A stretch of DNA of 64,000 nt from Devosia geojensis (GTDB lineage: Bacteria; Pseudomonadota; Alphaproteobacteria; Rhizobiales; Devosiaceae). Below are positions 1 to 9,930 of this stretch, piece by piece. The notes below the pieces were generated by a model. That model was not told where the DNA came from. It searched no databases and worked only from the letters and a program-made list of their open reading frames with translations. Location: positions 38,502 through 102,501 of the forward strand of contig NZ_JZEX01000039.1 in assembly GCF_000969415.1 (NCBI RefSeq), given 5' to 3'. Made by a program: the position numbers and the translations under genes. Positions within the stretch are counted from its first letter, which is position 1. Each line of letters begins with the position of its first letter.

Positions 1-410
1 TCTTCGCGCAGTTGCCGGCGACGGGCCTCTTCCTCGATGCGGCGGGCCTCGTCGGCAGCGAACCGTTCCTGGTCCTCGGCCTGGCGGGCAGCCGCCTCGC
101 GCAGCGCGACGCGGCGCGCTTCGGCCTCGGCGGCCGAAAGGCCACCGCCGGGCGCGCGCTGCTGCATGGGCCGGCCACCTTGCGGACGGCCCGACTGCCC
201 GGGCGCGCCGGCACCCTGCGGACGCTGTCCCGGGCCACCGGGCGCACCAGGGGTCGGCACGCGGCGGGTGCGCTTCTCGACAACGACCGTGCGCGACGAG
301 CGCGACATGCCGGGACGGTTCCCGAGACCGGGACCGCCCTTCAGTGTCAGCGTCTTCTTGCCGCCAGCGCCGGAAGTGTCGTCGGTGCGCTTGTCGTCGT
401 TATCAGCCAT
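1..410 (-). CDS. infB: Translation initiation factor IF-2, N-terminal part (cut by window edge)
   Basis: IF-2 is the GTPase that places initiator tRNA on the 30S subunit. Only the first ~136 codons are in the window; the GTPase core lies outside. The ATG at 410-408 opens with MADNDDK, followed by the KKTLTLKGG motif that is typical of the alphaproteobacterial IF-2 N-terminus. Next come a Gly/Pro/Gln-rich linker (about residues 50-90) and an Ala/Glu/Arg-rich helical stretch, the usual low-complexity IF-2 leader. It is the last visible gene of rimP-nusA-ylxR-infB, 79 nt after the ylxR-like gene. The family call rests on the N-terminal motif, composition and operon position. Confidence 0.9.
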   Translation of the reverse strand, partial: MADNDDKRTDDTSGAGGKKTLTLKGGPGLGNRPGMSRSSRTVVVEKRTRRVPTPGAPGGPGQRPQGAGAPGQSGRPQGGRPMQQRAPGGGLSAAEAEARRVALREAAARQAEDQERFAADEARRIEEEARRRQLRE

Positions 411-489
411 GAAATTCGCGTCTCTATTTCATTTACGGCAAAGATCGACCCCTCCGCCCTATCGGCGCCGGTGTCGTCTCTACCCGGGT

Positions 490-1110
490 TTAGGCGTCGT
501 AGCGGACCAGCCTCAGGCCCTTGTCCAACGCCGATTGGGCTGCCGCCCCAGTCGTGAGGGCAGCATGTATCACATTTTCCAGGCCAAGTGCCAAACCCAA
601 TTGGTCCGAACTTAGCAATTCGAGATGCGGCACGGTAAATGCCGTTTCTCCAGCCTCTTCGGCCGCGTATTCCAAGGCCCGCCGGGCCTGGGCCATCTTG
701 TTGCGCCCATCCTCGGCCGCGTCGCTCGCGGTAATGAGCGCGAGGATATCGCCCGACTCGATCGCCGCCTTGACCTTGCCGGCGCCGGTGACGAGCTGGC
801 CGGCCTTGCGCGCCATGGCAAGCGCAGCGGCAAAGCGCTGCTCGAGCCGCAGGTGCGTCAGACCCGCAAGATCGTCGGGCACCTTGACCTCGGCCTTGAG
901 GCTGCGCGCGAAGACCTTCTTTCTTGAAGCCTCTGCTACTGCCTCGCGCCCGAGGGTGATCCAGACGCCCCGCCCCTCAGCGCGCGCCTCGGTGTCGGGC
1001 ACTATGGTGCCGTCGGGGCCGAGCACGAACCGGATGAGATCCGTGACCGGCTTTTCGGTCCGCGTCAGGGCACAGAGCCTGGTGGTCGCCTCGCTTCGGG
1101 GCATGAACAA
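490..1110 (-). CDS. YlxR-type RNA-binding protein fused to an L7Ae-like domain
   Basis: This is a 206-residue protein with two parts. Residues ~8-85 are a YlxR (DUF448) domain, with the RLCALTR segment, an LGPDGTIVPD strand and the GRGVWITL motif. Residues ~105-195 form an L7Ae/L30e-like RNA-binding fold containing ARKAGQLVTGAGKV. The two-domain arrangement is usual in Hyphomicrobiales and is found between nusA and infB, as here, 23 nt downstream of nusA. The likely role is RNA binding linked to ribosome or transcript metabolism; the exact function is not established. Translation is probably coupled to the nusA operon. Confidence 0.88.
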   Translation of the reverse strand: MFMPRSEATTRLCALTRTEKPVTDLIRFVLGPDGTIVPDTEARAEGRGVWITLGREAVAEASRKKVFARSLKAEVKVPDDLAGLTHLRLEQRFAAALAMARKAGQLVTGAGKVKAAIESGDILALITASDAAEDGRNKMAQARRALEYAAEEAGETAFTVPHLELLSSDQLGLALGLENVIHAALTTGAAAQSALDKGLRLVRYDA

Positions 1111-1133
1111 CGCCCTCCGCTCGGGCCAGGCTC

Positions 1134-2732
1134 CTAGACCGCCGCCTCTTCGTCGCCAGCCTCACCCTGCTGCTGGGCGAGCTCGTCCTCGGTGATCCAG
1201 CCGGCCTTGAGGCGGGCCTGCAGGATCATCTCCTCGGCTTCCTCGCGCGACACGGGGAAATCCTTGAAGGTGCCCTCGAAGCGCTTGAGCTCACCGTCCT
1301 TGCGTTCGGTCCAGCCGACGAGATCGTCGGCCGCACAGCCGGCGAAGTCCTCGACCGTCTTGATGTCTTCCTTGCCGAGCGCCACGAGCATGGCGGCGGT
1401 CAGGCCGGAAATCTCGTAGAGCTCGTCCTCGACGCCGAGCGCCACGCGCTCTTCGTCGAACTTGCGATCGATCTCGGCGAGATATTCGACGGCGCGGTTC
1501 TGGATTTCGGCCGCGGTCTCCTCATCGAACCCTTCGATCGAAGCGATTTCGTCGAGTTCGATATAGGCGAGCTCCTCGACCGAGGAAAAGCCTTCGGAAG
1601 CCAATAGCTGGGCAACCATCTCGTCGACGTCAAGGGCCTCCATGAAGAGAGCCGAACGCTCGGTGAATTCCTTCTGGCGGCGCTCGGACTCCTCCTGTTC
1701 GGTCAGGATATCGATGTCCCAGCCGATGAGCTGGCTGGCCAGCCGCACGTTCTGGCCGCGCCGACCGATGGCGAGCGAAAGCTGCTCGTCGGGCACCACG
1801 ACCTCGATGCGTTCGGCCTGCTCGTCGAGCACAACCTTGGCGACATCGGCCGGCTGCAGCGCCGAGACGACGAGATCGGCGATGTTGTCGGTCCAGGGAA
1901 TGATGTCGATCTTTTCGCCCTGCAACTCGCCGACGACCGCCTGCACACGGCTGCCGCGCATACCCACGCACGCGCCGACCGGATCGATCGAAGAATCCGA
2001 CGAGGTCACGGCGATCTTGGCGCGGCTGCCCGGATCGCGCGCGATCGAGCGGATGGTGATGATGCCGTCGTAGATCTCGGGCACTTCCTGCATGAAGAGC
2101 TTGGCCATGAACTGCGGGTGCGTGCGCGAGAGGAAGATCTGCGGGCCCCGCTGTTCACGGCGCACGTCATAGATATAGGCGCGCACGCGGTCGCCGTAGC
2201 GGAACTGCTCGCGCGGAATCAGCTCGTCGCGGCGGATGATGCCTTCGCCACGGCCGAGGTCGACGATGACGTTGCCGTATTCGACGCGCTTGACCGTGCC
2301 GTTGACGATCTCGCCAATGCGGCCGGAATATTCCTCGTACATGCGGTCGCGCTCGGCGTCGCGCACCTTCTGCACGATCACCTGCTTGGCCGACTGGGCG
2401 GCGATGCGGCCGAATTCGATGGGCGGCAGCGGCTCGGTCAGGAAGTCGCCGATCTTGGCGTTGCCGTTCTTGGACTGGGCGTATTTGAGGTTGACCTGGC
2501 GGGAGGGCTCCTCGACCTCGTCGACGATCTCGAGGAGGCGCCACATGCGCAATTCGCCCGAACGCGGGTTGATCTCGGCCTTGATCTCGGTCTCGGCGCC
2601 ATAGCGGGCCTTGGCGGCCTTCTCGATGGCGTCCTGCATGGCCTCGATCACGACCATGCGGTCGATCGATTTCTCGCGGGCGACGGCGTCCGCAATCTGC
2701 AGCAGTTCCAGCCTGTTCGCGCTAACGGCCAT
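1134..2732 (-). CDS. nusA: Transcription termination/antitermination factor NusA
   Basis: The 532-residue protein has the NusA order: an N-terminal RNA-polymerase-binding domain (~1-130), an S1 domain (~135-200, with [18 protein letters not shown]), and KH1/KH2 domains (~200-350, with [18 protein letters not shown] and [13 protein letters not shown]). A C-terminal region of acidic helical repeats ends in an acidic tail, as in alpha/gamma proteobacterial NusA. It acts on RNA polymerase in pausing, termination and antitermination. The ATG at 2732 lies 1 nt after the rimP stop, with a GAGGAG Shine-Dalgarno inside the end of rimP, so the two genes are translationally linked. Confidence 0.98.
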   Translation of the reverse strand: MAVSANRLELLQIADAVAREKSIDRMVVIEAMQDAIEKAAKARYGAETEIKAEINPRSGELRMWRLLEIVDEVEEPSRQVNLKYAQSKNGNAKIGDFLTEPLPPIEFGRIAAQSAKQVIVQKVRDAERDRMYEEYSGRIGEIVNGTVKRVEYGNVIVDLGRGEGIIRRDELIPREQFRYGDRVRAYIYDVRREQRGPQIFLSRTHPQFMAKLFMQEVPEIYDGIITIRSIARDPGSRAKIAVTSSDSSIDPVGACVGMRGSRVQAVVGELQGEKIDIIPWTDNIADLVVSALQPADVAKVVLDEQAERIEVVVPDEQLSLAIGRRGQNVRLASQLIGWDIDILTEQEESERRQKEFTERSALFMEALDVDEMVAQLLASEGFSSVEELAYIELDEIASIEGFDEETAAEIQNRAVEYLAEIDRKFDEERVALGVEDELYEISGLTAAMLVALGKEDIKTVEDFAGCAADDLVGWTERKDGELKRFEGTFKDFPVSREEAEEMILQARLKAGWITEDELAQQQGEAGDEEAAV

Positions 2733-2733
2733 T

Positions 2734-3348
2734 TCAGTTCAACTCCTCGGAGGATTCGTCTTCTTCATATTCGACGACCTCGGTGTCCTCGTCGTCGATG
2801 GGATTGAGTTCCTGATCCTTACGCGCCTTTTCCATCAAGGCGTCGGTCATGACCAGTTTGGCTTCGGCGAGCATCGTCAGCGGCAGACGATGATCAGGAT
2901 CGGTGCCCGTGGGGGCATCCGGCAGACGGATGGTGACGGTCTCGTCGTCCACCGCCTGGATGAGACCGCGGAAGCGCTTGCGGCCCTCGAGGGCATCGGC
3001 GAGCTCGACCTTGGCTTCGTGGCCGATATAGGTCTCGAAATCGCGCCTGCGCACCAGCGGCCGGTCGATGCCGGGCGAGGAGACCTCGAGGTGGTATTCG
3101 CGGTCGATCGGATCTTCCACATCGAGGACGGGCGAGAGGTCCTTGGAGAGCGCTTCGCAATCGTTGATGGTAAAGCGCCCGTTCTCGTCCTCGGCCATGA
3201 TCTGGAGCGTCGCGCCGTTCTCGGGCGTCACCTTGACGCGCACCAGCGCGAAGCCGAGGTCGTTGGCGACCGGCTCGACGATGGCGGCGATGCGCGCCTC
3301 GAGCCCTGTTTCCTTGATGTAGCGCTTCTCTTTGAGATCGAAGCCCAT
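2734..3348 (-). CDS. rimP: Ribosome maturation factor RimP
   Basis: RimP assists 30S subunit assembly. The 204-residue product has the family motif SSPGIDRPL at ~90-98, a C-terminal Sm-like beta barrel (~103-160), and a very acidic tail that is longer than in E. coli but common in Hyphomicrobiales. It is the promoter-proximal gene of rimP-nusA-ylxR-infB. A good sigma70-like promoter is visible at 3424-3452, placing the transcript start roughly 70 nt upstream of the ATG. Confidence 0.97.
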   Translation of the reverse strand: MGFDLKEKRYIKETGLEARIAAIVEPVANDLGFALVRVKVTPENGATLQIMAEDENGRFTINDCEALSKDLSPVLDVEDPIDREYHLEVSSPGIDRPLVRRRDFETYIGHEAKVELADALEGRKRFRGLIQAVDDETVTIRLPDAPTGTDPDHRLPLTMLAEAKLVMTDALMEKARKDQELNPIDDEDTEVVEYEEDESSEELN

Positions 3349-3423
3349 CGGGTCCTTCTAGTAACAAAAAAGAGCGGGGCCGGTCGGCACCCACTCTGCA
3401 TAAAAGCCAGAGATGTTAGCCGT

Positions 3424-3452
3424 TATATAGTCGGCTTTGGCGCGAAGGGCAA
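3424..3452 (-). promoter_or_regulatory. Putative sigma70-type promoter of rimP-nusA-infB
   Basis: Read on the minus strand, TTGCCC (3452-3447) and TATATA (3429-3424) are separated by exactly 17 bp. The site lies 76 nt upstream of the rimP start in a non-coding gap. Spacing and -10 quality are good, but no transcript data are available. Confidence 0.55.
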
Positions 3453-3543
3453 GGGTTGCGGGCGCCCTGCCCTGCGCGCAGGCTGGCGGGCCGACGAGGG
3501 ACGCGCTATCCACCCCGGTGCCCCTCCTTGCCAAGAGTAGCAC

Positions 3544-4241
3544 ATGACCGCCCTGCCCGTCCTTCTCGTTCCCGGCCTCAACTGCACCGCCGAGGTCTTC
3601 AGCCGTCAGATACCAGCAGCATGGGCATTCGGCCCGGTGACGATCGCCGACCATCGGCGGGGCGGCAGTATTGCCGGAATCGCCGCCGCGATCCTCGCCG
3701 ATGCGCCGCCGCGTTTTGCGCTGCTGGGCTATTCGATGGGCGGCTACATCGCCTTCGAAATGCTGCGCCAGGCGCGCGAGCGGATCGAGCGGATCGCATT
3801 CCTTGCAACCTCCGCCCGGCTCGACAATCCCGAACAGCGCGAGAACCGGCTGCGCCAGATTGCCATTGCAAGGGCCGGGAAATTCGACTCGATCCCGCCG
3901 GCCGCCTTCGGAACGCGGTGCATCCGGACAATCTGAGCAATGTGGAACTGCGCGCCACGCACCGGCGCATGGCGCTCGCCAACGGCGCCGACATGTTCAT
4001 AGCCCAACAAGAAGCGATCCTTGCACGAGCGGATTCCCGGGCGGATCTTCCTGGCATCGACATACCCGCATGGGTCATCGTCGGGGAGGCTGACAAGGTG
4101 ACGGGCGTGGAAGCAGCGCGCGAGATCGCGACAGGCGCCAGGGGTGCGCGCTACGTCGAGATCGCGGGGGCCGGACACTTCGTGCCCATCGAGCAGCCGG
4201 AGGCGGTCAGCCGGGCGATCGCCGACTGGCTTTCAGCCTGA
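3544..4241 (+). pseudogene. Alpha/beta hydrolase interrupted by a 1-nt frameshift
   Basis: The sequence encodes a ~233-residue alpha/beta-fold hydrolase, but in two frames. Codons from ATG 3544 give MTALPVLLVPGLN, with the oxyanion region and nucleophile elbow GYSMGG, and run to a stop at 3934-3936. The rest of the fold (VIVGEADKVTG with the acid residue, then GAGHFVPIEQP with the catalytic His) is in a different frame and ends at 4241. The switch falls at about 3909-3912; restoring one base there yields a continuous PAAFGNAVHPDNLSN. All three catalytic positions survive, so this is either a very recent mutation or a sequencing error. The substrate is unknown. Confidence 0.8.
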
Positions 4242-4391
4242 GGGAAACCGGTCGCAAGGCCGGCGGCGGAAATGGAAACGCTTATGCAACTCAGTGTCGC
4301 CGAGGAAACCAGGTTACCTTTAGGAGCCTGAATTTCCTTGGAAAAACTCTATGAAGGGACGCACATACTTCAAGAGCAATATTGCAGTTTT

Positions 4392-4420
4392 TTGTCACTT
4401 GCGCAAAAATCCGGGGATAC
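4392..4420 (+). promoter_or_regulatory. Candidate promoter of the small secreted protein gene
   Basis: TTGTCA (4392-4397) is followed after 17 bp by GGATAC (4415-4420), 38 nt upstream of the ATG at 4458. The -35 is good and the -10 is weak. This is a prediction from spacing only. Confidence 0.35.
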
Positions 4421-4429
4421 TCATCTCCA

Positions 4430-4454
4430 GGGTGTTCGAAAGAAAGGAACACCC
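4430..4454 (+). promoter_or_regulatory. Leader hairpin overlapping the Shine-Dalgarno of the 4458 gene
   Basis: GGGTGTTC (4430-4437) and GAACACCC (4447-4454) form a perfect 8-bp stem around a 9-nt purine loop GAAAGAAAG. The ribosome-binding AAAGGAA lies half in the loop and half in the 3' arm, and the ATG is only 3 nt beyond the stem. The fold could limit ribosome access or stabilise the 5' end. Its regulatory function is inference. Confidence 0.5.
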
Positions 4455-4457
4455 AAA

Positions 4458-4730
4458 ATGATCAAGACCTCCCTTGTCGCCCTTGCTACCGCTGCCGCCC
4501 TCGTCGGCGTTTCCGTGCCGGCCATGGCCGATACCGCAGGCGACGGTACCGAGAGCGGTTCTTACCTGCATGACGCCCAGATCGCCCAGCTCGAGCTGAG
4601 CCGCAATGGCGTGACCACCACGGGCGTCGATGACTGGAACGGCGTGTGGCGCGCGTTCGTCGTCAACCAGGACGGCTCGCAGAGCATGCAGTTCTTCGAC
4701 AAGACGTCGCTTCAGCCGGTAACGCTGTAA
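4458..4730 (+). CDS. Small secreted protein, function unknown
   Basis: A 90-residue protein starts at ATG 4458, chosen because AAAGGAA is correctly spaced and because a clear Sec signal peptide follows (Lys near the start, a hydrophobic run rich in Ala/Val, cleavage after PAMA at about residue 24). The mature ~66 residues are hydrophilic with no cysteine and contain GVDDWNGVWRAFVVNQDG and MQFFDKTSLQP. No family is recognised. It stands alone between a broken hydrolase and a convergent HxlR gene, with its own candidate promoter and a leader hairpin, so it is probably an independently regulated periplasmic or exported product. Confidence 0.75.
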   Translation: MIKTSLVALATAAALVGVSVPAMADTAGDGTESGSYLHDAQIAQLELSRNGVTTTGVDDWNGVWRAFVVNQDGSQSMQFFDKTSLQPVTL

Positions 4731-4746
4731 CGATGCCGGGCAAACG

Positions 4747-4796
4747 GACGCCGCCGGTTCAAACCGACGGCGTCCTGCCGCCTCGAAAGGGCGGCA
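4747..4796. terminator. Tandem hairpins between convergent genes
   Basis: Two hairpins follow the 4730 stop. The first spans 4747-4774 (GACGCCG pairing with CGGCGTC, with an inner CGGTT/AACCG stem). The second spans 4776-4796 (TGCCGCC/GGCGGCA around a 7-nt loop). Neither is followed by a U run, so they are not textbook intrinsic terminators. Their position between convergent genes (small secreted protein and HxlR) suggests 3'-end protection or termination in both directions. Confidence 0.45.
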
Positions 4797-4845
4797 TGCA
4801 ACGGGTCCTGTGACGTCGCGCCAAAGGCGCGATCTCAGAGGGTCT

Positions 4846-5256
4846 TTAGAAGATTTCCTGGCTCAGCGGCGAAATGACGATACGCGCGGACGTGCGATTG
4901 GCTGCGTCGAAACGCCGGCGCGCCTCTTCGACCTGGGCGCGGTGAGCGCGAAAGAAGACTTCGAGCTGATCGGCGAGGTTGAGGAGATCCCGGCCGAGAT
5001 CGGTCAGTTCGTATTCGACGCGGGGTGGAATGGTGGCGTAGAGCGTGCGGCTGACGAACCCGTCCCGTTCCAGCTCGCGCAGCGTCGTCGTCAGGATCTT
5101 CTGGGATATGGTGCCGATGGAGCGGCGCAACTCGTTGAAGCGCAACCGCTCTTCCCGCAGGCTCGTCACCACGATGAGGGTCCACTTGCTGGGCCGGACC
5201 ATCAACCTCTCTTCGGATAGGCTATGACGGATTGCGGGCCTGGCGGAACTCGACAT
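4846..5256 (-). CDS. HxlR-family transcriptional regulator
   Basis: This 136-residue winged-helix protein carries the HxlR core: KWTLIVVTSL, LRFNELRRSIGTISQKILT, the recognition region TTLRELERDGFVSRT and the wing PPRVEYELTDLG. The start at 5256 was chosen over upstream in-frame codons because it gives the usual family length. The N-terminal cysteine that many HxlR/HypR proteins use for redox sensing is absent; the equivalent stretch reads RHSLSEERLMVRPSKW. The gene therefore probably responds to a different signal. The target is unknown; regulated genes are often adjacent, which here would be the small secreted protein or the broken hydrolase. Confidence 0.88.
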   Translation of the reverse strand: MSSSARPAIRHSLSEERLMVRPSKWTLIVVTSLREERLRFNELRRSIGTISQKILTTTLRELERDGFVSRTLYATIPPRVEYELTDLGRDLLNLADQLEVFFRAHRAQVEEARRRFDAANRTSARIVISPLSQEIF

Positions 5257-5455
5257 TGGGTTACTCCGGACAAAAACGTTTGCGCGGCCGAAGCCACGCG
5301 ACTGCAAACATCGCAAAACAATAAAGGGCGCGCCGCCCGCAAACGGACGGCCCCGCCCCCACATCCTTGATATGGGTATTGCCCTTAACCGGGTCCAGAC
5401 TCGGTCGAGAAAAAGTTCCACACGAGCGTCGATCTTGCCGAGGATCAATACTCGT

Positions 5456-6163
5456 TCAGCATCTCTCGAAACTGAAATAGTAGCTCTTGAGACGCCCTTC
5501 CCGGCGGGCTTTCTGCTCGTACCGGGTCGGCTGCCAGCCCGGATAGGGCTCGTGCCAGTCGCCCGGTCGATCCGGAGCGAACCGGAAGGCGGACTGGCGC
5601 AGAATGTGAGCCAGCGTCCAGTTGGCATAGTCCTCGATATCGGTGGCGAAGTGGAAGGCGCCGCCGGGGCGGATGACGCGGGCGAGCTCTCCAAGCGTCA
5701 CCGGCGAGACGAAGCGGCGCTTGTGGTGGCGGGTCTTCGGCCAGGGATCGGGATAGAGGAGATAGACCGCCTCGAAGGCCGCGTCGGGCAGGCGCAGGAG
5801 CAGCTTGAGCGCATCGTCGGTATAAAGACGGACATTGACGAGCCCGTCACGCTCGATCGCCTGCAAGAGCTTGGCAATGCCGCCGGTAAAGACCTCGCAG
5901 CCAATGAAGCCCATATCCGGGTTCTCGCGGGCTTGCCGCGCCAGGTGTTCACCGCCGCCATAGCCGATCTCGAGAACGAAGGCCTTGGTGGCGGGAAAGA
6001 GCTTACTAGGGTCGACCGGCGTTTCATCCTCGGGGATGGCGAGCCTGGGCAGCAGGGTATCGTAAAGGGTACGCTGACCCTCGTGCAGGGTCTTGCCCGA
6101 GCGGCGGCCGAAAAAGGCGCGGGGCGCGCCGTCGACGGTTTTGGGAAGCTGGTGGTCACTCAT
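5456..6163 (-). CDS. trmB: tRNA (guanine-N7)-methyltransferase TrmB
   Basis: TrmB makes m7G46 in tRNAs using S-adenosylmethionine. The 235-residue protein has the SAM-binding VLEIGYGGGEHL (~64-75), the FIGCEVFTGGIAKLL acidic strand, and the family signature LLYPDPWPKTRHHKRR. The C-terminal TRYEQKARREG motif is also present. It lies downstream of metK, which makes its methyl donor, in an arrangement usual for the order. A decayed toxin gene ends 5 nt before its start, so trmB is probably transcribed from further upstream. Confidence 0.97.
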   Translation of the reverse strand: MSDHQLPKTVDGAPRAFFGRRSGKTLHEGQRTLYDTLLPRLAIPEDETPVDPSKLFPATKAFVLEIGYGGGEHLARQARENPDMGFIGCEVFTGGIAKLLQAIERDGLVNVRLYTDDALKLLLRLPDAAFEAVYLLYPDPWPKTRHHKRRFVSPVTLGELARVIRPGGAFHFATDIEDYANWTLAHILRQSAFRFAPDRPGDWHEPYPGWQPTRYEQKARREGRLKSYYFSFERC

Positions 6164-6168
6164 GGAAA

Positions 6169-6475
6169 TTATCGTATCTCAACGACACGCTGCCCTTCCT
6201 CGATGGCGGCGGTGATGGTGGACAGCAGCGGCTCGAGACGTCCCCAGAGCCCACGCGTAGTATGTTGCCGCATCTGACCCCGACCCGCGGCACTTTGAGG
6301 ATGCCGCGCGCGGAAAGATTATGAGCACGGCATCAAGTGCGCTGGCCAGCTCGGCAACAGCCATGTCGCTGGCGTCGCCCGCCAGGTGCTTGGTGACATG
6401 TACGCATTCGTGCCCCGCCTGCATAAGCGGGCCGACGAGACCCGGCGGCAGTTGCGCATCGAGCAGAAAGCGCAT
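6169..6475 (-). pseudogene. Degraded DUF5615 (PIN-like) toxin
   Basis: The gene starts as a normal DUF5615 protein (MRFLLDAQLPPGLVGPL, GDASDMAVAELA, ALDAVLI), then loses frame. The expected acidic KDEDF-type motif is missing. Read in the third frame the DNA gives GILKVPRVGVRCGN. In yet another frame it gives the family-like end LWGRLEPLLSTITAAIEEGQ, finishing with VVEIR and a TAA at 6171-6169. At least two frameshifts plus a small deletion are therefore needed. The uninterrupted reading frame ends at 6179 with a meaningless tail. The toxin should be inactive, although its DUF433 partner upstream is intact. Confidence 0.75.
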
Positions 6476-6476
6476 G

Positions 6477-6734
6477 TCAGGCAGCGGTCAGCACCAGGTG
6501 GTCGACCGATCCGGCTGCATACTGGAGGGCGGCCCTTATATCTTCCTCATCGAGGTACGGGAAATCCGTGAGGATATCGGCAACGCTTTCACCCTGAGCG
6601 AGCGCGGCAAGGATATCGCTGACCCGCACGCGCGTGTCACGGATATGAGGTCGGCCCCCACAAACGTGGGGGTCGAAAACGATGCGGTCGCTGATTTCAT
6701 GCGCCGATCGGGTATTCGCCACGGGCCCAGCCAT
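6477..6734 (-). CDS. DUF433 protein, antitoxin partner of the broken DUF5615 gene
   Basis: This 85-residue protein has the DUF433 pattern: RIVFDPHVCGGRPHIRDTRVRVSDILA, LAQGESVADILTDFPYL, and LDEEDIRAALQYAA. It is a small helix-turn-helix-like protein typically paired with DUF5615 PIN-like toxins. The ATG at 6734 has a strong AAGGAG. Its stop is 1 nt from the toxin start, so the two were once a translationally coupled pair. The reading frame is intact while the toxin is ruined, as expected for a decaying toxin-antitoxin module. Confidence 0.85.
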   Translation of the reverse strand: MAGPVANTRSAHEISDRIVFDPHVCGGRPHIRDTRVRVSDILAALAQGESVADILTDFPYLDEEDIRAALQYAAGSVDHLVLTAA

Positions 6735-6801
6735 CTGGCTCTCCTTAGGTCTCGTACCGGCAGAATGTAAGCAACTTGCATTCCGGCGTAAACGAGGCCT
6801 G

Positions 6802-8058
<1,257 letters not shown>

Positions 8059-8196
8059 GCCAAGACCCTCAAAATTGCGCCCAAAGGCGACATTTCGCCC
8101 AGTTCGGCATGGTTTTTGGCACTCAAGCGGCTCGCGGTCAAGCCGGATATAAAGAAAGCTTGATATGATCAGCAGGCAGGATTTGGAAAGCCATGC

Positions 8197-9795
8197 TCAT
8201 TGCCGCGAGCGCCGGCGGGAGCTGGCGACCGCAACGAGGAGGCCTAGCACAAGGATCACCAAGAGCGGCCAGTAGCGGTACCGGGCAAAAAGGGTCGGCT
8301 CCAGCCGCTCATGGACGACGGCCTCCATCACCGCCATCTCGCGGGGGGCAAGCGCACCGGTCACGCGCCCCAGCGGATCGGTGGCCAAGGTCACCCCGGA
8401 ATTGGCGGCGCGCACGAGGCTCATGCCTTCCTCGACGGCGCGCACGCGCGCATGATGGGCATGCTGGGCCGGTCCGATCGAACCATCGAACCAGGCATCG
8501 TTGGTGATGTTGAAGAGGAACTGAGTTTCCTGCGTATCGCCGAGGTCGCCGGAAAAGAGAATCTCGTAGCAGATGAGAGCAAGGAAGGGTGGCGTGCCGG
8601 GCACCTGCATCAGCCGGCGGCGCGGATCCCCCGCCGCCCAGCCTTCGGCGCCGGGCACGAACTGCTTGATGCCCAACTGCGCCCAGAACTCCTGGAAGGG
8701 CAGGAACTCGCCGAAGGGCACGAGGTGCGCCTTGTCGTAGCTCGAAACGATCTCGCCGGCGTCGTTGATGGCAAGGATGGCATTGAACGGTGGCGTACCG
8801 GGCGCAGCCTCGAAGGGCACGCGCGAAGCGCCGGTGAGGAGCGTGACGCCGTCCGGCAGCATGCGGCCGATACGCGCCAGGGCCTCCGGGTACTGGCTGA
8901 GGAAGAAGGGCAACGCCGATTCCGGCCAGACGACATGGGTCGCTGCCTCGATGCCGGGATCATTCGGCCCCATGCGCATTTCGGAGAGCGTGATCAACCG
9001 GTCGATGATCGCGGCCGGGTTCACGTTCCCCCAATCGGCATGCTCGTAGACGAGCGGCTGCACGAGACGCAGGCGCAAATCGTCGCGCTCGACGACCGGC
9101 GTGCCCTCGAGCCGGTTGTAGCCATAGCCCAGTTGCGCGGCGATGACGGCCAGCGCCAGGAAAAAAGGGGCGAGACGGCGGGTCAGTGGCCGCCCGTCCG
9201 CCGACCAGATCAGCGCCGGCGTCAAACCCAGGAGCGCGGCGAGGAAAGTCAGCCCATAGATGCCGATGACCGAGGCGAGCTGCATCATCTCGGCAGTGGG
9301 GGTGAGGGCATAGCCCAGGAGATCGAAGGGGAAGCCGGTCAGCAAGTGACCCCGCGCCCATTCCGCAATCGTCAGGAACGTCGCCAGCGTCACGATGCGC
9401 CAGGGGCCGTGCGACCAGAAGATGTGGGCAAAGGCCGAGGCGAGACCCCAGAAGAATGCGATGAGCGCGGCAAGCACGAGGATCGCGAACGGCATGAGGA
9501 CGAGCATCACCCCGCCATCGACGAAGAAGGCGGCGCCTAGCCAGTGGAAGGCGACGGTGAAATAGCCCCAGCCGAAGGCGAACCCGATGACGAAGGCGGG
9601 ACCGAAAAGGCGGGCGAGGCCTTTACGCCTCTCGGCGCCGTCGAGGCACCACACCCAGAGCGGCATCGCGATGAAAAGCGCCGGCAGAACGAAAAGCGGC
9701 GGCACCGAGAGCCCGGCGATAGCGCCCGCGACGAGGAGCAGCAGGAACCGCCGCCAGCCATGAGCGAGCATGGCGGTTTCGGCCAGCCAGGTCAT
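8197..9795 (-). CDS. lnt: Apolipoprotein N-acyltransferase
   Basis: Lnt adds the third acyl chain to lipoproteins in the inner membrane. The 532-residue protein begins with six to seven hydrophobic segments (residues ~15-225). A periplasmic nitrilase-like domain follows, with the catalytic triad Glu292 (WPESALPF), Lys355 (YDKAHLVPFGEFLPF) and Cys409 (LICYEILF). One C-terminal membrane helix (~505-523) precedes a basic tail. The start at 9795 gives the standard length. The gene is divergent from tsaB and upstream of metK. Confidence 0.97.
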   Translation of the reverse strand: MTWLAETAMLAHGWRRFLLLLVAGAIAGLSVPPLFVLPALFIAMPLWVWCLDGAERRKGLARLFGPAFVIGFAFGWGYFTVAFHWLGAAFFVDGGVMLVLMPFAILVLAALIAFFWGLASAFAHIFWSHGPWRIVTLATFLTIAEWARGHLLTGFPFDLLGYALTPTAEMMQLASVIGIYGLTFLAALLGLTPALIWSADGRPLTRRLAPFFLALAVIAAQLGYGYNRLEGTPVVERDDLRLRLVQPLVYEHADWGNVNPAAIIDRLITLSEMRMGPNDPGIEAATHVVWPESALPFFLSQYPEALARIGRMLPDGVTLLTGASRVPFEAAPGTPPFNAILAINDAGEIVSSYDKAHLVPFGEFLPFQEFWAQLGIKQFVPGAEGWAAGDPRRRLMQVPGTPPFLALICYEILFSGDLGDTQETQFLFNITNDAWFDGSIGPAQHAHHARVRAVEEGMSLVRAANSGVTLATDPLGRVTGALAPREMAVMEAVVHERLEPTLFARYRYWPLLVILVLGLLVAVASSRRRSRQ

Positions 9796-9930
9796 CGCGG
9801 AAAACCGATAAGCGAATCAGCGCGCATGGCCGCAAGGTCGCTGGCGGTCGTGCCAGCGTCAAGGCGGGCACCCGCCCCTTGCAGAGCGATTGGCTCGGGG
9901 GTAAGCCAGCCGGACAGGAGCGTCACGACC

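Noticed and set aside
8059..8196. Possible SAM-responsive riboswitch before metK
   Set aside because: No arrangement of conserved bases or stems of known SAM riboswitch classes could be traced, and no attenuator is present.
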